Shown here: in pieces, positions 16,842 through 25,512 of the stretch
Layout: every line of letters starts with the position of its first letter
Numbering within the stretch: the first letter of the stretch is position 1
Assembly: GCF_024584785.1 (NCBI RefSeq)
Contig: NZ_CP074112.1
Location: 372,001-436,000, forward strand
Reading direction: 5' to 3'
Length of the DNA: 64,000 nt
DNA from: Idiomarina loihiensis
GTDB taxonomy: Bacteria > Pseudomonadota > Gammaproteobacteria > Enterobacterales > Alteromonadaceae
Notes under the pieces: generated by a model
Databases searched by the model: none
The model's input: the letters and a program-made list of their open reading frames with translations, nothing else
Told to the model about the DNA's origin: nothing
Program-made: the position numbers and the translations under genes

Positions 16842-18446
16842 CTATAGTGAATTTAGTTGCTCGAGGTAGCGTTGTGCTGTTGCTAAGATGTCATTGCGCT
16901 CGCTAGGACTGCGCTGTTGCCATTGTTTGATAACGAGACTCATGCGCGGATTGTTCGCAAAAAGCTCTTGTTTTTGTTCAATGAAATGCCAGTACAAGCT
17001 GTTCAGTGGACAGGAGTTTTCGCCAGATTTTAACTTAACTTGATAATGACAGTTGCTACAGTAGCTGGACATTTTATTCACGTAATTACCGCTGGCTACA
17101 TAAGGTTTGCTTGCCACAATGCCACCATCTGCAAATTGGCTCATCCCCCGAGTATTAGGTAGTTCAACCCATTCGATAGCGTCAATATAGACCCCCAAAT
17201 ACCACTGGTCTACGGCATCGGGGTCAAGCTCAGTTAACAACGAAAAATTACCAATCACCATCAACCGTTGAATGTGATGCGCGTAGGCATAGTCTAGGGA
17301 TTGCGATAGGCTGTGCTGTAAACATCGCATTTTTGTATCGCCGGTCCAAAAGTAGTCGGGTAGTGGGCGGTGATGCTTAAAATAGTTTAACGCTTTGTAG
17401 TTCGGCATAAACTGCCAATAAATGGCACGGACAAACTCTCGCCAACCAAGGATTTGCCGCACAAAGCCTTCAATTTGAGCCAGACTAATACGCTCTTGAT
17501 GCTGTTGCCAATAATCAATGGCGCGCTCAATCACCAATTTAGGTGACAACATTTTGGTATTAAGAGAAAAAGATAAACGGGCGTGATAGACGGCCCAAGA
17601 GGATTCCGTCATAGCATCTTGATAGAGCCCAAAGTTAGGTAGTAAATATTCAAGGAAGTAATCAAGTAACTGCAATGATTGCTGTCGGTTTACCGGCCAG
17701 AGTAGCTTGTCAGGTTGGGCGCTCCCCATGGTCTTAATCCCCATGCGTTGCAACATATCAGCGAGCTCGCTGGTGTCATTGGCGAACAATAAGGGCGCGG
17801 GAACCTTATGTTTAGCTGGTAATTTGTTGCGGTTACTTTTGTCATAATTCCATTGCCCGCCAAAAGGCTGCTGGTGTTCATCTACTAAATAGCCGGTCTG
17901 TTTGCGCAAGCGACGATAAAAGGCTTCCATCAGATAACTAGGTTTATCACCAAACCACTGCTGCAGCACGTCTCGAGCACAGATAAAATGCTCGGTATCG
18001 CACCATGTAACCGATACGCTGGGCTGAACGGTGGCCCATTGCTGTAATTGTTGGTCTAGACGGTACTCGTCGGGTTGTTGCAGATGAACTGTAGTTATAC
18101 CTAACTGTGTGATTAATTGGTCTAAGTTGGCGGTAAGATTGCCACTATTAACAGCAGCATCTAGGCTAAGATAAAGGACCTGATGATCCGCTTGGTGCAG
18201 GGCCATGGCAAAGCTGCGCATAGCAGCAAAAAAAGCTAAGATTTTTTGCTGGTGGTGGGTCACATAATTAGCTTCTTGAGCCAATTCCATAAAAACGAAC
18301 AATCGCTGCGACTGCACTTGCTGAAACCAACTATGCTTGGCATTTAACTGGTCACCTAAAATGAGACAAAGGTCAGTTATCTGGCTGTTTTTATAAGGAT
18401 GCCAGTCGGTGAGTTGCGGCGGTAAATTAAAATTTGAGGTGCTCAT
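16842..18446 (-). CDS. phrB: Iron-sulfur bacterial cryptochrome/photolyase (FeS-BCP, PhrB-like (6-4) photolyase)
   Basis: The protein is a flavin photolyase of the FeS-BCP (prokaryotic (6-4)) class, which repairs UV (6-4) photoproducts or acts as a blue-light receptor. With the ATG at 18446 it has 534 aa. Four cysteines, C375, C463, C466 and C479, have spacings of 88, 3 and 13 residues. This matches the 4Fe-4S ligand spacing I recall for Agrobacterium PhrB. The N-terminal part has LILGDQLN, typical of the class, and FAD-domain features such as NTRGMSQFADGG follow. A longer frame to 18515 exists, but its extra residues do not resemble the family start. No strong ribosome binding site is visible. 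Repair versus signalling cannot be separated here. Confidence 0.92.
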   Translation of the reverse strand: MSTSNFNLPPQLTDWHPYKNSQITDLCLILGDQLNAKHSWFQQVQSQRLFVFMELAQEANYVTHHQQKILAFFAAMRSFAMALHQADHQVLYLSLDAAVNSGNLTANLDQLITQLGITTVHLQQPDEYRLDQQLQQWATVQPSVSVTWCDTEHFICARDVLQQWFGDKPSYLMEAFYRRLRKQTGYLVDEHQQPFGGQWNYDKSNRNKLPAKHKVPAPLLFANDTSELADMLQRMGIKTMGSAQPDKLLWPVNRQQSLQLLDYFLEYLLPNFGLYQDAMTESSWAVYHARLSFSLNTKMLSPKLVIERAIDYWQQHQERISLAQIEGFVRQILGWREFVRAIYWQFMPNYKALNYFKHHRPLPDYFWTGDTKMRCLQHSLSQSLDYAYAHHIQRLMVIGNFSLLTELDPDAVDQWYLGVYIDAIEWVELPNTRGMSQFADGGIVASKPYVASGNYVNKMSSYCSNCHYQVKLKSGENSCPLNSLYWHFIEQKQELFANNPRMSLVIKQWQQRSPSERNDILATAQRYLEQLNSL

Positions 18447-18566
18447 AGGTAAAACATAGGTTAAGTTGGCTATCATTGCACTCATTACGATATTTAACGT
18501 AGTCAGATCACCCAAAATTTGGCATTATGGTCACCATAGTCATTCTATTGATTGGATAACATTCTT

Positions 18567-19307
18567 ATGCAACCGGTAAACATTATTTGTATTAAATGGG
18601 GCACCAAATACGGCTCTGATTATGTCAACACACTTTATTCTATGGTTAGCCGTAATATTAGCCTGCCGTTTCGATTTGTTTGTTTGACCGATGACAACGA
18701 AGGTATTCGCGAAGAAGTAGAAGTGAAGCCTATTCCAGCTGTAGGCTTTGAGGATTTTGATCAGCGTAAGCCATGGACTTTTGGACACGGTTGGTTAAAG
18801 CTGACTTGTTTTGCGCAGCCTCTTTATGATTTAGAAGGTCCTACGTTGTTCTTGGATCTTGATATTGTGATTGTAGGTAGTCTGGATGAGTTCTTTGAAC
18901 CGGAAGGTGACTTCTTGGTGATTAAAGAATGGGATAAATCCGATGCAACCGGCAACACCTCAGTATTTCGTTTTAATATCGGCGCTCATGTTGATGCTCT
19001 AGAGCATTTAAAGAATGACCCAATTGGTTCGCGCAAAGATGTCCGTAATGAGCAAGAGTTTATTACTCAGTTTGTGGCGCGTCAGGGCAAGCTAAAGTAT
19101 TGGCCAGCAACCTGGTGCCGTAGTTTCAAACGTCATTGTTTGCGTCCATTCCCGTTAAGCTTTTTTCAAGAGCCGCGTATTCCTGAAGGTGCGAAGGTTA
19201 TTATTTTCCATGGTCGGCCGCATCCAGATGATGCTATCGCAGGACGTAGTGGTAAGTGGTACCGTAAAGTTCTGCCAACCTCATGGATTAAAGAGTACTG
19301 GCGTTAA
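18567..19307 (+). CDS. Putative glycosyltransferase next to the Kdo transferase gene
   Basis: This 246-aa cytoplasmic protein looks like a GT-A fold glycosyltransferase. The N-terminal VNIICIKWGTKYGSDYVN segment is followed by a nucleotide-sugar/metal site FLDLDIVIVG, containing the D-x-D (about residues 94-102). The C-terminal block FHGRPHPDD also recurs in such proteins. No membrane segment or signal peptide is seen. I chose the ATG at 18567; the frame could start at a TTG 15 nt earlier. The waaA-kdkA stop-start distance is only 5 bp, so it is co-transcribed with the Kdo gene and a role in lipopolysaccharide core or related glycan assembly is likely. Donor and acceptor are unknown. Confidence 0.75.
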   Translation: MQPVNIICIKWGTKYGSDYVNTLYSMVSRNISLPFRFVCLTDDNEGIREEVEVKPIPAVGFEDFDQRKPWTFGHGWLKLTCFAQPLYDLEGPTLFLDLDIVIVGSLDEFFEPEGDFLVIKEWDKSDATGNTSVFRFNIGAHVDALEHLKNDPIGSRKDVRNEQEFITQFVARQGKLKYWPATWCRSFKRHCLRPFPLSFFQEPRIPEGAKVIIFHGRPHPDDAIAGRSGKWYRKVLPTSWIKEYWR

Positions 19308-19312
19308 TAGCA

Positions 19313-21361
19313 ATGACGCTGTGGTATCGGGTACTGATTTGTATTGCAGTACCGTTCGTCTTTATTTATTTATGGCTACGTGGGCGCAAAGCGCCTGCGT
19401 ATCGTCAGCATTGGCGCCAACGTTTAGCGTTACAATCTTTCCCCATGCAAGCTCGCGACGGCATCCTAATTCACTGTGTATCAGTCGGTGAAACCATTGC
19501 AGCGCGCGGCTTTATCGAACGTATCTTGCAGCAGTATCCACAACTCCCCGTTACCTTAACATCGATGACTCCAACCGCGCGATCGCTGGCGCAGCAACTC
19601 TTTGGGGAGCGGGTCTTTCACGCCTATCTACCGCTTGATACGGCTGGTGCGATGCGGCGTTTTTTTAATAAGCTAGTACCACGTCTCGTGATTATTTTAG
19701 AAACTGAGTTGTGGCCTAATTTACTCCGAACCGCTGACCATCAGCAAATACCTGTCTTAGTAGTCAATGCTCGCTTATCTGAGCGTTCGGCAAAATCCTA
19801 TCAAAAGTATGCTTGGCTGATTGGTCCTATTTGGCAGCATATTAGTTGGATAGCAGCGCAAACAGAGCCTTCGCAGCAACGTTTTATCCATCTGGGAATG
19901 CCCGCCGATAAGGTGGCTGTTCGTGGAAATTTAAAATTTGATTTCCAAATAAGTGAGGCGCTGCAGCAGCAAGCGCAGCAATGGGGAACACAGTTGCAGC
20001 GACCTGTAGTAGTAGCTGCGAGTACCCATGAGGGTGAAGATGAGCAAATTTTAGACGCTTTTGCCCAATTATTGACGCAACAACCCGATTGCTTGCTGAT
20101 ATTGGTGCCACGGCATCCGGAACGGTTTCAAACAGTAACTCAGTTAGCGCAGCGTCAATTCAAGGTGGTTACCCGTAGTAGTCAGCAACAAGTCACCGCT
20201 CAACATCAAGTGTTAGTGGGTGATACTATGGGCGAGCTCCTGTTATGGTATCAAGTTGCTGATGTGGCTTTCGTCGGTGGAAGTTTGATAGAACGTGGTG
20301 GTCATAATCCGCTGGAGCCCGTGGCCACCTCGACTGCAGTGGTGTCTGGTCCGCATGTATTTAACTTTGCTGAAATTTTTGGCCGGCTAGAAGCCGTAGG
20401 CGCAGTCAAGCTGGTGACACATGCCGAGGCTTTAGCGCAAGCTTGGCAACAACTTATAGCTCAACCCCAATTACGTGAGCAGATGGTAGCAGCAGCGAGT
20501 GCTGAATTTGCTCGTGATCAAGGCGCGACAGCAGTGATGTTGACTGATGTTGAGGCTCATCTGCCGCCCTCCACAAGCTTAGTAAGGACCCTAACAATGA
20601 TGCAACGTCTATCTCCCAAACCTGGCCTTGAGTATTGGTACGATGCGCAGGCGCTACCTGATTTTAACGCCGAATTTTTTAGCGCAGATTACTGGGCACA
20701 GCAAAACAAGGTGAAGGGTTCAGCCACTGGTCGAGCTACTGCTTGGTTTATAGAGCATGGTGAGCAGGGGATGCTGCTGCGACACTATTATCGTGGTGGC
20801 TTGGTCGGCAAGCTAAATAAAGATCGTTTTAAACGGGAGCCAATCGAAACCAGTCGTGCGATGGCAGAATTCTCGCTGTTACTAAAATTACGCGAACTTG
20901 GTTTACCGGTGCCACAACCGCTCGCAGCAAAATTTGAACGGGCGCCTGGATGGGGCTACCGTGCTGATATTCTAGTGGCAATAATTCCTGGCGCCAAAGA
21001 TGTTTTTCAACGCTTACAGCAAGCTTCATTGACAGCACCAGAATGGTATCGGTTGGGGGCAGCAATAAAGCAGTTGCACCAACAGCAGGTTTATCATTCG
21101 GATCTAAATTGTCATAACCTGATGCTCGATAATGCCGGTAAAGCTTGGATTGTCGACTTTGACAAGTGTGAATTTCGTCAACCAGGTGAATGGCAGCAAG
21201 CTAATTTGGAACGCTTGTTACGCTCCTTCAACAAGGAGGTAAAAAAAGCAGAAGAGGCAGGTTCAGTTTTTCATTGGCAACAAGCTCGTGACTGGCCATT
21301 GTTGCTAGCTGGATACCAGCAGGATCAGGAAGATCCAGCGGTGACTGAAACGAGCGCTTAG
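19313..21361 (+). CDS. Fused Kdo transferase (WaaA) and Kdo kinase (KdkA)
   Basis: One 682-aa frame joins two enzymes of inner-core LPS synthesis. Residues 1 to about 420 are WaaA, the CMP-Kdo:lipid A Kdo transferase: an N-terminal membrane segment, GRKAPAYRQHW, SVGETIAARG, ETELWPNL, STHEGEDEQ, PRHPERF and FVGGSLIERGGHNPLEP. Residues from about 429 are KdkA, the ATP-dependent kinase that phosphorylates Kdo: the kinase-like catalytic loop HSDLNCHNLML (from 595) and the metal motif DFDKC (about 615). An ATG-ATG at the junction (20597) could allow a separate kinase to be made. In Haemophilus KdkA is a separate protein and its WaaA adds one Kdo, so a single phosphorylated Kdo is the expected product here (inference). 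Confidence 0.93.
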   Translation: MTLWYRVLICIAVPFVFIYLWLRGRKAPAYRQHWRQRLALQSFPMQARDGILIHCVSVGETIAARGFIERILQQYPQLPVTLTSMTPTARSLAQQLFGERVFHAYLPLDTAGAMRRFFNKLVPRLVIILETELWPNLLRTADHQQIPVLVVNARLSERSAKSYQKYAWLIGPIWQHISWIAAQTEPSQQRFIHLGMPADKVAVRGNLKFDFQISEALQQQAQQWGTQLQRPVVVAASTHEGEDEQILDAFAQLLTQQPDCLLILVPRHPERFQTVTQLAQRQFKVVTRSSQQQVTAQHQVLVGDTMGELLLWYQVADVAFVGGSLIERGGHNPLEPVATSTAVVSGPHVFNFAEIFGRLEAVGAVKLVTHAEALAQAWQQLIAQPQLREQMVAAASAEFARDQGATAVMLTDVEAHLPPSTSLVRTLTMMQRLSPKPGLEYWYDAQALPDFNAEFFSADYWAQQNKVKGSATGRATAWFIEHGEQGMLLRHYYRGGLVGKLNKDRFKREPIETSRAMAEFSLLLKLRELGLPVPQPLAAKFERAPGWGYRADILVAIIPGAKDVFQRLQQASLTAPEWYRLGAAIKQLHQQQVYHSDLNCHNLMLDNAGKAWIVDFDKCEFRQPGEWQQANLERLLRSFNKEVKKAEEAGSVFHWQQARDWPLLLAGYQQDQEDPAVTETSA

Positions 21362-21378
21362 GCTAAGCAGCCAGCATA

Positions 21379-21408
21379 AAAAAACCGGCCACAATAGGCC
21401 GGTTTTTT
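21379..21408. terminator. Bidirectional terminator between waaA-kdkA and proA
   Basis: The stem ACCGGCC / GGCCGGT has a 6-nt loop, with an A run before and six T after. It serves both converging operons. Confidence 0.93.
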
Positions 21409-21435
21409 GTTCACATAGTCTAAGCTGGTGCTCAT

Positions 21436-22689
21436 TTATTCGCGAATTTGACCGGTGCCGGTCACGACAAATTTCTCGGTCGTAAGCGATTGCAGGCCCA
21501 TAGGACCATAAGCGTGCAATTTACTGGTTGAAATACCAATTTCTGCGCCTAAACCAAGCTGACCACCATCACTGAAACGAGATGAAGTATTATGCATGGT
21601 TACGGCCGAATCGACTGTGCGGATAAACTGTTCAGCAGTGTCTTGGTTCTCAGTCACAATCACTTCAGTGTGACCACTGCCAAATTGCTGTATGTGCTCA
21701 ATAGCGGCAGCAAAATCAGGCACCGTACGCACGGCTAGCTCTAGTGCCAAATATTCTTGTCCAAAGGCATCATCAGCAATCACATCGGCATCAGCAAAAT
21801 AATTTGCAGAGGCTTGATCGCTGTGAATCACCACTTGTTTTTCAGCTAAAGCTGCGGCTGCCATAGGTAAGAACTTAGCGGCTACCGCTTGGTGAACGAG
21901 TAAGCCTTCTAAGGCATTACACACGCCGGTGCGTTGTGTTTTGCCGTTAAGTAATAGTGCTAGGGCCTTGTCTAGATCCGCATCTTTATCGACGTAAAGA
22001 TGACAAACTCCTTTGTAATGCTGAATGACTGGAATCTTGCTGTTGTCACTCACAAAATGAATCAGCCCTTCGCCACCACGTGGAATAACTAAATCGATGT
22101 TTTGATCCTGCTGTAACAGTTCTAACAGCAAATCGCGATCGGGGGTTGGCACCACGGTAATCACATCTTCGGGTAAGTTGCTCTCACGCAAGGCCTGATG
22201 TAAGGCAGCAGCGATGGCTTTGCTGGTTTCGATAGCTTCGCGACCACAACGCAAGATCACCGCATTGCCTGACTTGAAGCACAAAGCGCCGGCATCTGCG
22301 GTCACATTAGGGCGTGCTTCATAAATCATGCAGATTACCCCAAGCGGAATACGCATTTTCTCTACCACCATACCATTGGGCCGGGTGGTAAAGGGCAGGC
22401 GCTCACCTACCGGATCTGGCAATGCAATAATTTCTTCGATAGCAGCGGCAATGCCTTCAAGACGTTCGGGGTCCAGCTGTAATCGGTCTAACATAGCGTC
22501 AGATAGACCTTTATCGCGGCCCGCACTCATGTCTCGCTCATTTACTTCTAAAATAGTTGCTTGATTGGCTCGAATAGCATCTGCCATGCGTTGTAATACG
22601 GTGTTTTTATCGGCTTCGCTCAAAGTAGCGATAGCTCGTGCAGCAACTGCCGCACGTTGTGAAATTTGTTCTGCTAGTGGGGTACTCAT
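21436..22689 (-). CDS. proA: Gamma-glutamyl phosphate reductase ProA
   Basis: ProA reduces gamma-glutamyl phosphate with NADPH to glutamate semialdehyde, the second step of proline synthesis. The 417-aa length is standard. It belongs to the aldehyde-dehydrogenase fold: PLGVICMIYEARPNVTADA for the cofactor side, and the catalytic cysteine in QRTGVCNALE. HNTSSRFSDGGQLGLGAEIG lies near the C-terminus. Its start overlaps the proB stop by 4 bp, giving the classical proBA operon with coupled translation. Confidence 0.97.
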   Translation of the reverse strand: MSTPLAEQISQRAAVAARAIATLSEADKNTVLQRMADAIRANQATILEVNERDMSAGRDKGLSDAMLDRLQLDPERLEGIAAAIEEIIALPDPVGERLPFTTRPNGMVVEKMRIPLGVICMIYEARPNVTADAGALCFKSGNAVILRCGREAIETSKAIAAALHQALRESNLPEDVITVVPTPDRDLLLELLQQDQNIDLVIPRGGEGLIHFVSDNSKIPVIQHYKGVCHLYVDKDADLDKALALLLNGKTQRTGVCNALEGLLVHQAVAAKFLPMAAAALAEKQVVIHSDQASANYFADADVIADDAFGQEYLALELAVRTVPDFAAAIEHIQQFGSGHTEVIVTENQDTAEQFIRTVDSAVTMHNTSSRFSDGGQLGLGAEIGISTSKLHAYGPMGLQSLTTEKFVVTGTGQIRE

Positions 22690-23798
22690 GCGTCCTCCAA
22701 AATCATTAAATCGTTCGCTTCGATAACTTCAGTGATTGGGCTGTAACCATAGGTTTCAGCGATATCGCTAATCTCTTGCCCTTTTAAATGCAGTAGTTCG
22801 TGCGAGCTGTACTGACAAATGCCTTTAGCAACAGCTTCAGCGTTACCGCCATTACGGATAACTACCGCGTCACCGCGATTAAAATCACCTTGAATATCGA
22901 TAATGCCCATCGTGGTTAGGGCTGCACCATCAGTTAAAGCGTTGGCCGTTGCTTCATCAACTACCAATTCTCCTTGAGCAATCAGAGTATGGCGTAACCA
23001 ATGCTTTTTATTGCTCATAGGGTCTTGCTGGCGCTTGAATAGCGTGCCGGGATTGTCACCCCGAAGCATGTGCTCAAAGGTAGCGCCTTTACGGCCATTC
23101 ACAATATAGGTATCAATGCCATGTGAGGTTGCTTTTTCCGCCGCCTCAATTTTAGTGCGCATGCCGCCGGTGGCAATTTTATTGGTCGTGCCTCCTGCGA
23201 GAGCGAAGATCTCTTCAGTGATCTCGTTCACGACATCGATTTTTTTAGCGTCTGGCTTTACCCGTGGATCGGCATCAAATAAGCCGTCAATGTCTGAACA
23301 GATAAAGAGGGCATCAGCATCAACGAGAGTTGCAACCATGGCGGCTAGATTATCGTTATCACCCACTTTCATTTCATCGGTGGCAAGCGCATCGTTCTCA
23401 TTGACTACAGGTAATACATCGTGTTCTAACAATGTTTTTAAAGTATTTCGTACACTAACGTATCTGGCACGGTCGCGTAGGTCACCATGAGTCATTAAGA
23501 CTTGTGCACAAGGAAAGTCAAAAAAGCGAGACCAGTTTGCCATCATGTCACTTTGACCAACGGCCGCCATCGCTTTTTTAATAGTTACGGGAATGCTGTC
23601 GCCATCGTAACTAATGTGTTTACGACCAGCTGCTGCGCTACCTGAAGAAACTAAAACAATTTCTTGGCCGCGTTCACGGCACTCAATAATAAAGCGCGCA
23701 ATAGCTAACAAATATTTACTGCTCGTTCCTGTATCGTCTGGGGCTATCAACGCACTGCCTACTTTTAGTACAGCGCGTTGCCAGGAAGGCATCTTCAT
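22686..23798 (-). CDS. proB: Glutamate 5-kinase ProB with PUA domain
   Basis: ProB phosphorylates glutamate, the first and feedback-controlled step of proline synthesis; proline inhibits the amino-acid-kinase domain in the family. The N-terminal kinase domain (about 1-260) shows KVGSALI, VSSGSAAAGR, NENDA and the GTTNKIATGGMRTKI block. The C-terminal PUA domain covers about 285-365. The length is 370 aa, as in E. coli (367). proA follows with a 4-bp overlap. The 160 bp upstream, up to the yggX terminator, must hold the promoter, but I cannot pick a convincing one. Confidence 0.97.
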   Translation of the reverse strand: MKMPSWQRAVLKVGSALIAPDDTGTSSKYLLAIARFIIECRERGQEIVLVSSGSAAAGRKHISYDGDSIPVTIKKAMAAVGQSDMMANWSRFFDFPCAQVLMTHGDLRDRARYVSVRNTLKTLLEHDVLPVVNENDALATDEMKVGDNDNLAAMVATLVDADALFICSDIDGLFDADPRVKPDAKKIDVVNEITEEIFALAGGTTNKIATGGMRTKIEAAEKATSHGIDTYIVNGRKGATFEHMLRGDNPGTLFKRQQDPMSNKKHWLRHTLIAQGELVVDEATANALTDGAALTTMGIIDIQGDFNRGDAVVIRNGGNAEAVAKGICQYSSHELLHLKGQEISDIAETYGYSPITEVIEANDLMILEDA

Positions 23799-23948
23799 AG
23801 TTACTCCCTCTTTGAAAAATTCGTATGTAGTCTAACAGATTTGATGAGGTTTCTCTAGGTTTAGCTAATAAATGAGCGATATGCCCGGAATTAAGAAGGC
23901 TGCGTCAGCTAAAAGAAGCTAAGGTGGGCATCAGAGATTGTAAAAAGC

Positions 23949-23979
23949 AGGAAAAGAAAAGCCCCTAGTGGAGGGGCTT
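23949..23979 (-). terminator. Intrinsic terminator of yggX (mutY-yggX operon)
   Basis: On the minus strand a perfect stem AAGCCCC / GGGGCTT with a 7-nt loop is followed by TTTTCTTTTCC. It begins 11 nt after the yggX stop. Confidence 0.85.
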
Positions 23980-23989
23980 GTCGTAGGAG

Positions 23990-24262
23990 TTATTTGCTAG
24001 GAGGAGTGTAGCCTTCAATATCAACTTCTTTGCCTTCAAATAAGAAAGCTTGCATTTGTGTCTCGAGAAACTCTCTAGCCTTTGGATCCATCAGATTAAG
24101 ACGTTTTTCGTTAATAAGCATGGTTTGCTTTTTTTGCCACTCAGCCCACGCTTGCTTTGAAATGCTGTTGAAAATCTTCTCACCAAGCTCGCCCGGATAT
24201 AGCTGAAAATCGAGGCCTTCAGCTTCTTGCTTTAAATATTCACAGTAAACAGTACGGCTCAT
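23990..24262 (-). CDS. yggX: Probable Fe(2+)-trafficking protein YggX
   Basis: YggX is a small (90 aa) protein linked to iron handling and protection of Fe-S enzymes from oxidation; its biochemical mechanism is still uncertain. The family start [20 protein letters not shown] has the conserved cysteine (C7). [28 protein letters not shown] in the middle is diagnostic. It lies 63 bp after mutY on the same strand; the mutY-yggX order is conserved in gammaproteobacteria and makes sense because MutY carries an Fe-S cluster. Confidence 0.95.
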   Translation of the reverse strand: MSRTVYCEYLKQEAEGLDFQLYPGELGEKIFNSISKQAWAEWQKKQTMLINEKRLNLMDPKAREFLETQMQAFLFEGKEVDIEGYTPPSK

Positions 24263-24325
24263 ACATTACCTCGCTTGATTTTAAGTGGTCTAAATTTTAC
24301 GTGCCCTGCCACCAATACGCAAACC

Positions 24326-25372
24326 CTATGCAGGGTTCTGTTGATGTTTGTCTAGATAGCGTTTGATCGGCGTAGGTAGCGCAATATTCTTTAGTTGCTG
24401 CCAGCTGATCAGTTCAAGTCCAGTGGATAGGGTTTCAGCCAGTTGATTCGGGTGAGCTAACTGCCAAACCTGGGCTGCTAATTTGTAGTGAGAAAAAGTA
24501 TGCTTAAAGTGGCCGTGCAGTGCGGCGTTCGGAGGCGGCTCAGTTACTTCTGGGAAACTCCATAAGCGAGGCCAGATGACATCACCACTACGCTGAGTCA
24601 GGAAGATACCCTTGGCATTGCTTATCCAAATAAAATGTCCGGGTTTGGTCGGCGTGGTTTTACGTGGCGGTTTAGTTGGCAAATCATCTACGCGTTGCTG
24701 TTGATAAGCATAACAGCTCGCTCGCAAAGGGCAGCTGATACAGTTTGGCTTACGCGGTGTACAAATTGTTGCACCAAGATCTAATAGGCCTTGTGCATAA
24801 CTGCGGTTGTCCTGCTCGGGATAATAGCTTTCTGCTAATTGCCAGATGAGTTTATCAGCTGCAGTTGAGGTAGGTACTTGTTCGATTCCAAAATAGCGAC
24901 AGAATACCCGCTTAACGTTGCCATCCACCAGCGCCGCAGGTTGGTTAAAAGCAAAGGCAGTAATGGCGCCGGCAGTGTAGGGTCCGATCCCAGGTACTTC
25001 TTGAAGCAGCTGTGGCTGAGCCGGTATTTGCCCTTGATAAGTATCCTGTAAATACTGTGCTGCCTTATGTAAGTTACGAGCTCGGCGATAAAAACCTAAG
25101 CCTTGCCATTGCGTCAAGACTTCATCCTCACTGGCACTAGCTAATGTAGCGAGCGTTGGGAAATGATGAAGCCATCGCGTAAAATAAGGGATCACGGTTG
25201 CGACTTGGGTTTGCTGTAGCATGAACTCGCTGACCAGTACATGGTAGGGGTCTTGTTCAAGCTGCCACGGGAGTTCATTACGGCCGTGTTCAGATTGCCA
25301 GCGAATCACTGTTTGATTGAACTCTGACGGGGGTAATGCCGTAGTGGAAAGGCTTTTACTAGCTTTATTCAT
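24326..25372 (-). CDS. mutY: Adenine DNA glycosylase MutY
   Basis: MutY removes adenine mispaired with 8-oxoguanine and so prevents G:C to T:A transversions. The catalytic core has the LPWQ start block and SEFMLQQTQV with the catalytic glutamate. The helix-hairpin-helix LLQEVPGIGPYTAGAI precedes the catalytic aspartate in QGLLDLGATIC. The 4Fe-4S ligands are C-x6-C-x2-C-x5-C in the CTPRKPNCISCPLRASC segment. A Nudix-like C-terminal domain recognises the oxidised guanine. I start at the ATG at 25372 (348 aa), close to E. coli MutY (350); the frame could extend 36 nt upstream. Confidence 0.95.
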   Translation of the reverse strand: MNKASKSLSTTALPPSEFNQTVIRWQSEHGRNELPWQLEQDPYHVLVSEFMLQQTQVATVIPYFTRWLHHFPTLATLASASEDEVLTQWQGLGFYRRARNLHKAAQYLQDTYQGQIPAQPQLLQEVPGIGPYTAGAITAFAFNQPAALVDGNVKRVFCRYFGIEQVPTSTAADKLIWQLAESYYPEQDNRSYAQGLLDLGATICTPRKPNCISCPLRASCYAYQQQRVDDLPTKPPRKTTPTKPGHFIWISNAKGIFLTQRSGDVIWPRLWSFPEVTEPPPNAALHGHFKHTFSHYKLAAQVWQLAHPNQLAETLSTGLELISWQQLKNIALPTPIKRYLDKHQQNPA

Positions 25373-25456
25373 TGATCGTGTCTGTATATTCGCTAAAAAC
25401 ATCTGCAAATATACCGTAAAGGACTGGCAGTGTAGGAAGTTTTTTCTAATTTAGTG

Positions 25457-25462
25457 TATACT
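25457..25462 (+). promoter_or_regulatory. Candidate -10 element of the OmpA-like gene
   Basis: TATACT lies 50 nt before the start codon, preceded by TG (extended -10-like context GTG). I do not see a good -35. The leader of about 45 nt carries AAGGAG just before the ATG. Confidence 0.4.
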
Positions 25463-25512
25463 TAGCGTCATTGGTTAGTTTGACCCTATGAGAAATATAC
25501 AAGGAGCATCTC

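Noticed and set aside
23799-23948. Short leader peptide (ATG CCC ACC ...) and ATGCCC/GGGCAT hairpin upstream of proB as a proline attenuator
   Set aside because: Only one Pro codon, no ribosome binding site, a 6-bp stem with a long loop and no terminator stem. Not enough to claim attenuation.
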